The notes below the pieces were generated by a model, which saw nothing but the letters and a program-made list of their open reading frames with translations, was not told the DNA's origin and did no database searches. Position numbers and translations under genes: made by a program. A stretch of DNA of 64,000 bases, from assembly GCA_029931535.1 (NCBI GenBank), contig JAQPZY010001620.1:372001-436000 (forward strand), in the 5' to 3' direction. This stretch comes from Margaritifera margaritifera (lineage: Eukaryota > Mollusca > Bivalvia > Unionida > Margaritiferidae). Shown one piece after another: positions 61,056 through 64,000 of the stretch. The stretch's first letter is position 1, and every line of letters starts with the position of its first letter.

Positions 61056-63150
61056 GTAGAAAGAAAAAGAAAAAAAGAGAAGAAAAAAAACCTTGGCATG
61101 GTTTATTCCTAAACATTCTTAGATGACCATAAGATTTATTTATATAGAGGTCCTCCTAGAAAATACTAATTAAACCAGTTTCAAAATCGTATAATTAACT
61201 AATCAATGAATTGGTCTGTCACACGCATGTACAACAAAATGATGTCATCTTAACCTGCTTTCTATTTTACAACCTTATCTCCGTTGAAAATGTGTAAAAA
61301 AAAAATTAAACACATAGAAAGGACATTCAGAGATAGGTTCATGTGCAATAATTACGATTACATATATCGGCATTGATCTGTAGCTAATGCATGTATTTAG
61401 TTACAAAATATACATTCCATCAAATTAACTGGAGGATTAAGATACAATAAAATGTCGAAAATAAGTCTCGTCTTATTTTCTTCCTTTTTCTTGGGGGGGG
61501 GGGGAGGATTTGAGAGCCTCATTTACAAGACCATCTTATTTTCATGAGCTTCATACTTTACAACAGGAGTGGCCAATACTTCGATCGCGGTCAACCGGTC
61601 GCTCGCAAAGTAGTTTCTTGCAGACCCCACCATGTTGGTATGACTCGGTAAACAGTAGATCCCATGTCACTAAAGTCCAGCGAGGCAAAGTGCCGCCCAG
61701 GGCCAACTACCAAAATTACGCCCCCACTCCATTCGTATTATTTATGATATATACAGTACTCTTACCAAATTGCCGCCCCCTAGAAAGTGCCCCCCGGGGC
61801 CACCATCCCTTCTCCCCCCCCCCCCCCCCCCCCCGCTATGCCACTGCTAAAGTCTGTACACCCCTGACATATGTAGATTTATTAATAGACTTTGTAAAAA
61901 AAAGTACGTAACAGTGTTTCATATATCCGTAGCCACATTATTTGATTATTAAAAGAAATTCAATATTTTGCAACATGTTTCAATGTCTCGTGAAGGCGTG
62001 GGGGGGGGGGGAGCATTCTGGTAGACCGTTGGTATGACTCGGTAAAAAGTAGATCCCATGTCACTAAAGTCTGGCCACCCCTGCTTTAGAGTACCCTTTG
62101 GCAGTAAGGAATTTCGAGTTGTCTCCCTTACCCGTTTCTATGAAAGCAGCGTACATTGTCATTAAGGTAAATCTGTAAGCTATATACCCAAATGTGATTA
62201 TTTAGTTTGATGGTCACATAATTGTAACTGATGCATGCGTATTTCGTGATTTTTTCGCATTCCTGTGCATAAAGTTTTAGACCGTTGGCAAGATGGGAGT
62301 TATCCCGGCAAAGAAACGTCTTTTACAAAGCCCAAACTCGGTGTCCCCATGTTTAAAATGTGATACAAAGCATGTAATTTTAGATATGTTTTGTTGTCTT
62401 ATTGCAATATACAACCACATACCAGTGTATAATGTATACATGCCCTAAGAGTGGGCGTCTTATTTTCAAGATCGTCTTATTTTCAAGTCATTGTGAGCTG
62501 TCGGAAACCTTATTTTTAAGATGGTCTTTTTTTAAAGAGAATTTAGGGCGTATCATCTGTGTCACCACGTGCAAAACGCAACAACCGGACCAAGCACACA
62601 TTTTACATTGACCATACATCACAATCTGCAATTGTCATTGGCAGAAAGAGGGGTGGGGTGAAAAGAAAAAAACTTCAAAATTTCACATTAAAGTGATAAT
62701 TACGATTTGCAATTTCAAGCTGGTATCATGAAAAATTATCAAAGTAAAAGACTCCATTACAAACCTAAATATTGTATATATCAGTGATTTCTATGACCAA
62801 TAACTGTTTCGAAATGTAGAAAGCTTCAATATAATACAGGGACGAATTTGTTTAGATTTGTAAAAAAAAATATAAAATATAAAATTATTTAACGGTTACT
62901 TTTATGTGATGATTATATTCACAATCATTGTATACTTATTTACAAAATTTAGATATATAATTTTGCTAAGAAAATATCTGTCTCACCGAGTATGAACTTT
63001 GTGGTGGGTGCTCCAAGCGTTCGGTGCCGACGACGTTGGTATCCATAGCCCAGCCGAATGCGTTCAGTTCTCCTTGATTGTACAGAAGGAAGACCGGGAA
63101 GAACTCATTACATGGCATATCCACGCGTAAGTTGTACCAATAGTGGACAC
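60777..63150 (-). CDS. Gene A: last two exons of an uncharacterised secreted-type protein
   Basis: The penultimate exon, 62987-63150, follows the acceptor TTCTTATTCCGATTAG. It gives two bases plus 54 codons (HYWYNLRVDMPC, FFPVFLLYNQGELNAFGW, GTERLEHPPQSSYS) and ends in phase 0 at CTCG|GTGAGA. The last exon, 60777-60875, follows CTTTCTTTTCAG and reads in phase 0 KFMETVPSCLYQ, GTLTTLHIYMTTHY, ELDLC and TAA: 32 codons. Strong sites, matching phases and AATAAA downstream support a real gene. Upstream exons lie beyond 64000, or are not recognised. The ~2.1-kb intron holds a CT microsatellite and two nested MITEs. Three spaced cysteines and the sequence style suggest an extracellular protein. I know no named domain. 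It may be the C-terminal half of the family whose N-terminal half is gene B: B exon 2 would end with one leftover base, which is what this exon needs. Confidence 0.65.
60984..61050. repeat. (CT)n microsatellite in the gene A intron
   Basis: A pure CT run of about 66 bp, 110 bp upstream of the last exon's acceptor on the transcribed strand. Confidence 0.95.
61564..62083. mobile_element. hAT-like non-autonomous element (outer)
   Basis: The left end CAGGAGTGGCCAATACT and the inverse of the right end (GGCCACCCCTG, i.e. CAGGGGTGGCCAGAC) are the classic short inverted repeats of hAT elements. The 8-bp flanks CTTTACAA (61556-61563) and CTTTAGAG (62084-62091) agree at five of eight bases, a plausible old target duplication. 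Inside, GTTGGTATGACTCGGTAAA with AGTAGATCCCATGTCACTAA occurs twice (61632 and 62029), and a second near-terminal sequence, ACACCCCTG, lies at 61855-61864. The insert may therefore be two overlapping copies. Non-coding. Confidence 0.7.
61678..61846. mobile_element. Nested 169-bp hAT-like MITE
   Basis: Bounded by CAGCGAGGCAAAG on the left and, inverted, CAGTGGCATAGCGGGG on the right. It is flanked by a perfect 8-bp target duplication CTAAAGTC (61670-61677 and 61847-61854). A long C run (61816-61834) lies near one end. The insertion target is inside the outer element. No coding capacity. Confidence 0.85.
62090..62960. other. Gene A intron remainder
   Basis: Short repeats of GTCTTATTTTCAAG at about 62457-62530, related to CGTCTTATTTTC at about 61468. 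No exon is seen. Confidence 0.45.
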
Positions 63151-63564
63151 CTAATCGGAATAAGAAAACAGCTTTTCCTAAACTGAAAACAAGGATGGCA
63201 TTTGGAACTACACACACGCCTATTTATAATGAATGCAAAACTCTAGTGCTCTGTAGGAACCAGTCCATATATATCGAGAAATATTGTTTAGATAATTGTT
63301 GATTTGGCAAAAAGTATCTGAATACACACCCATTCTGAATACAGCTTACCAATTAAAATGGGTTCCTTCAAGCAGACCGTCCAAGTTGTGCATGAAATGT
63401 ACAAGTAACACCATTGAGGTGAAAAACATACTGTGAGAACAGACTCATACATTTTCATAGTTTAGCGCTCTTTCTAACGGAACACTTCTTGAAAGAATGC
63501 ACGAAGGCAGTAACTAGGCAGTGCTTCGCCATTTATCGCGACATGTTTTCTTCGCTGATTTGTT

Positions 63565-63668
63565 TTAGTCTTCTGCATCCCAGGCATAGTTGTCACGATT
63601 TACATTAACACTTGTACCATTCCTGCTGCATTTGAAGAAAAGGCGGACGAAAACATATACCACCAAGG
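63565..63668 (-). CDS. Possible terminal exon with membrane segment
   Basis: On the minus strand, acceptor TTACCTTTCTAG then two bases and 33 codons to TAA: LVVYVFVRLFFKCSRNGTSV, then NVNRDNYAWDAED. A hydrophobic run followed by a basic stop-transfer (FKCSR) and a polar acidic tail is what a membrane-protein C-terminus looks like. It begins in the same phase as the 63150 exon. It could therefore be an alternative last exon of gene A or the end of another gene. I see no poly-A signal before 63150, and the exon is short, so chance is possible. Confidence 0.3.
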
Positions 63669-64000
63669 CTAGAAAGGTAATACAAAATCTATATATTAAG
63701 TAAACATAAACCTGGTTTGATTAATGTTACGCAAACATAAACAGAAATAAACAATATTTGACATGTTATCTGCCAAACTCCAACTAAATGTATATACGAC
63801 AGACATCCTTTGAAAGATGATCTTTCTGCTAGACTCCCTTAAAGAAATGTGTCCAGTGTTCTACATATACTTAAAACCTAGTTAGTTATATCCAGGTACA
63901 ATCCAATCAATCGTATGCAAAGCGTTCCCATTGGAAATGTTAAATAACCTTTGATTTTAGATCAGATTAGACACAATTCTAGTGATGTTGACATTATTTC

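Overview
The window is a eukaryotic, AT-rich, repeat-laden stretch with no bacterial-style genes. The mix of tRNA-derived SINEs with AAAC-rich tails, worn-down Jockey-like, CR1-like and RTE-like non-LTR retrotransposons, a broken gypsy-type integrase, hAT-type MITEs and many microsatellites points to a marine invertebrate, most likely a mollusc (probably a bivalve). That assignment is an inference from element families, not from a gene marker.

Layout. 1-6.2 kb: an old tandem duplication, one copy carrying a ~1.2-kb repeat (called here the E family). 6.2-9.3 kb: decayed open frames and a broken Jockey-like polymerase. 9.3-11.4 kb: a weak three-exon gene candidate. 13.6-22.9 kb: an old 3-4-kb tandem segmental duplication, with two satellite arrays near and in it. 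22.9-23.8 kb: minus-strand exons of a secreted-protein gene (gene B). 24.7-40.3 kb: the most complex part. It holds a second E copy, two inverted arms of 3.2 and 4.0 kb about 6.3 kb apart, a third direct copy of part of the arm, and an integrase gene cut into three blocks by arm sequence. 41.5-46.1 kb: neighbouring retrotransposon fragments of opposite orientation. 46.9-50.6 kb: another old tandem duplication. 51-60 kb: mostly simple repeats, an E copy and a possible 3' end of a lysine-rich protein gene. 60.2-63.7 kb: a SINE, the last two exons and poly-A signal of gene A, a nested pair of hAT-like MITEs in its intron, and a possible membrane-tail exon.

Only gene A and gene B look like host protein-coding sequence with several consistent clues. 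Both are on the minus strand and I think they may be paralogues of one uncharacterised secreted family: B shows the front and middle, A shows the end, and the exon phases fit. Nothing else combines into a pathway. The window is mainly a record of repeated duplication, inversion and transposon insertion. I found no rRNA gene, canonical tRNA gene or CRISPR array.
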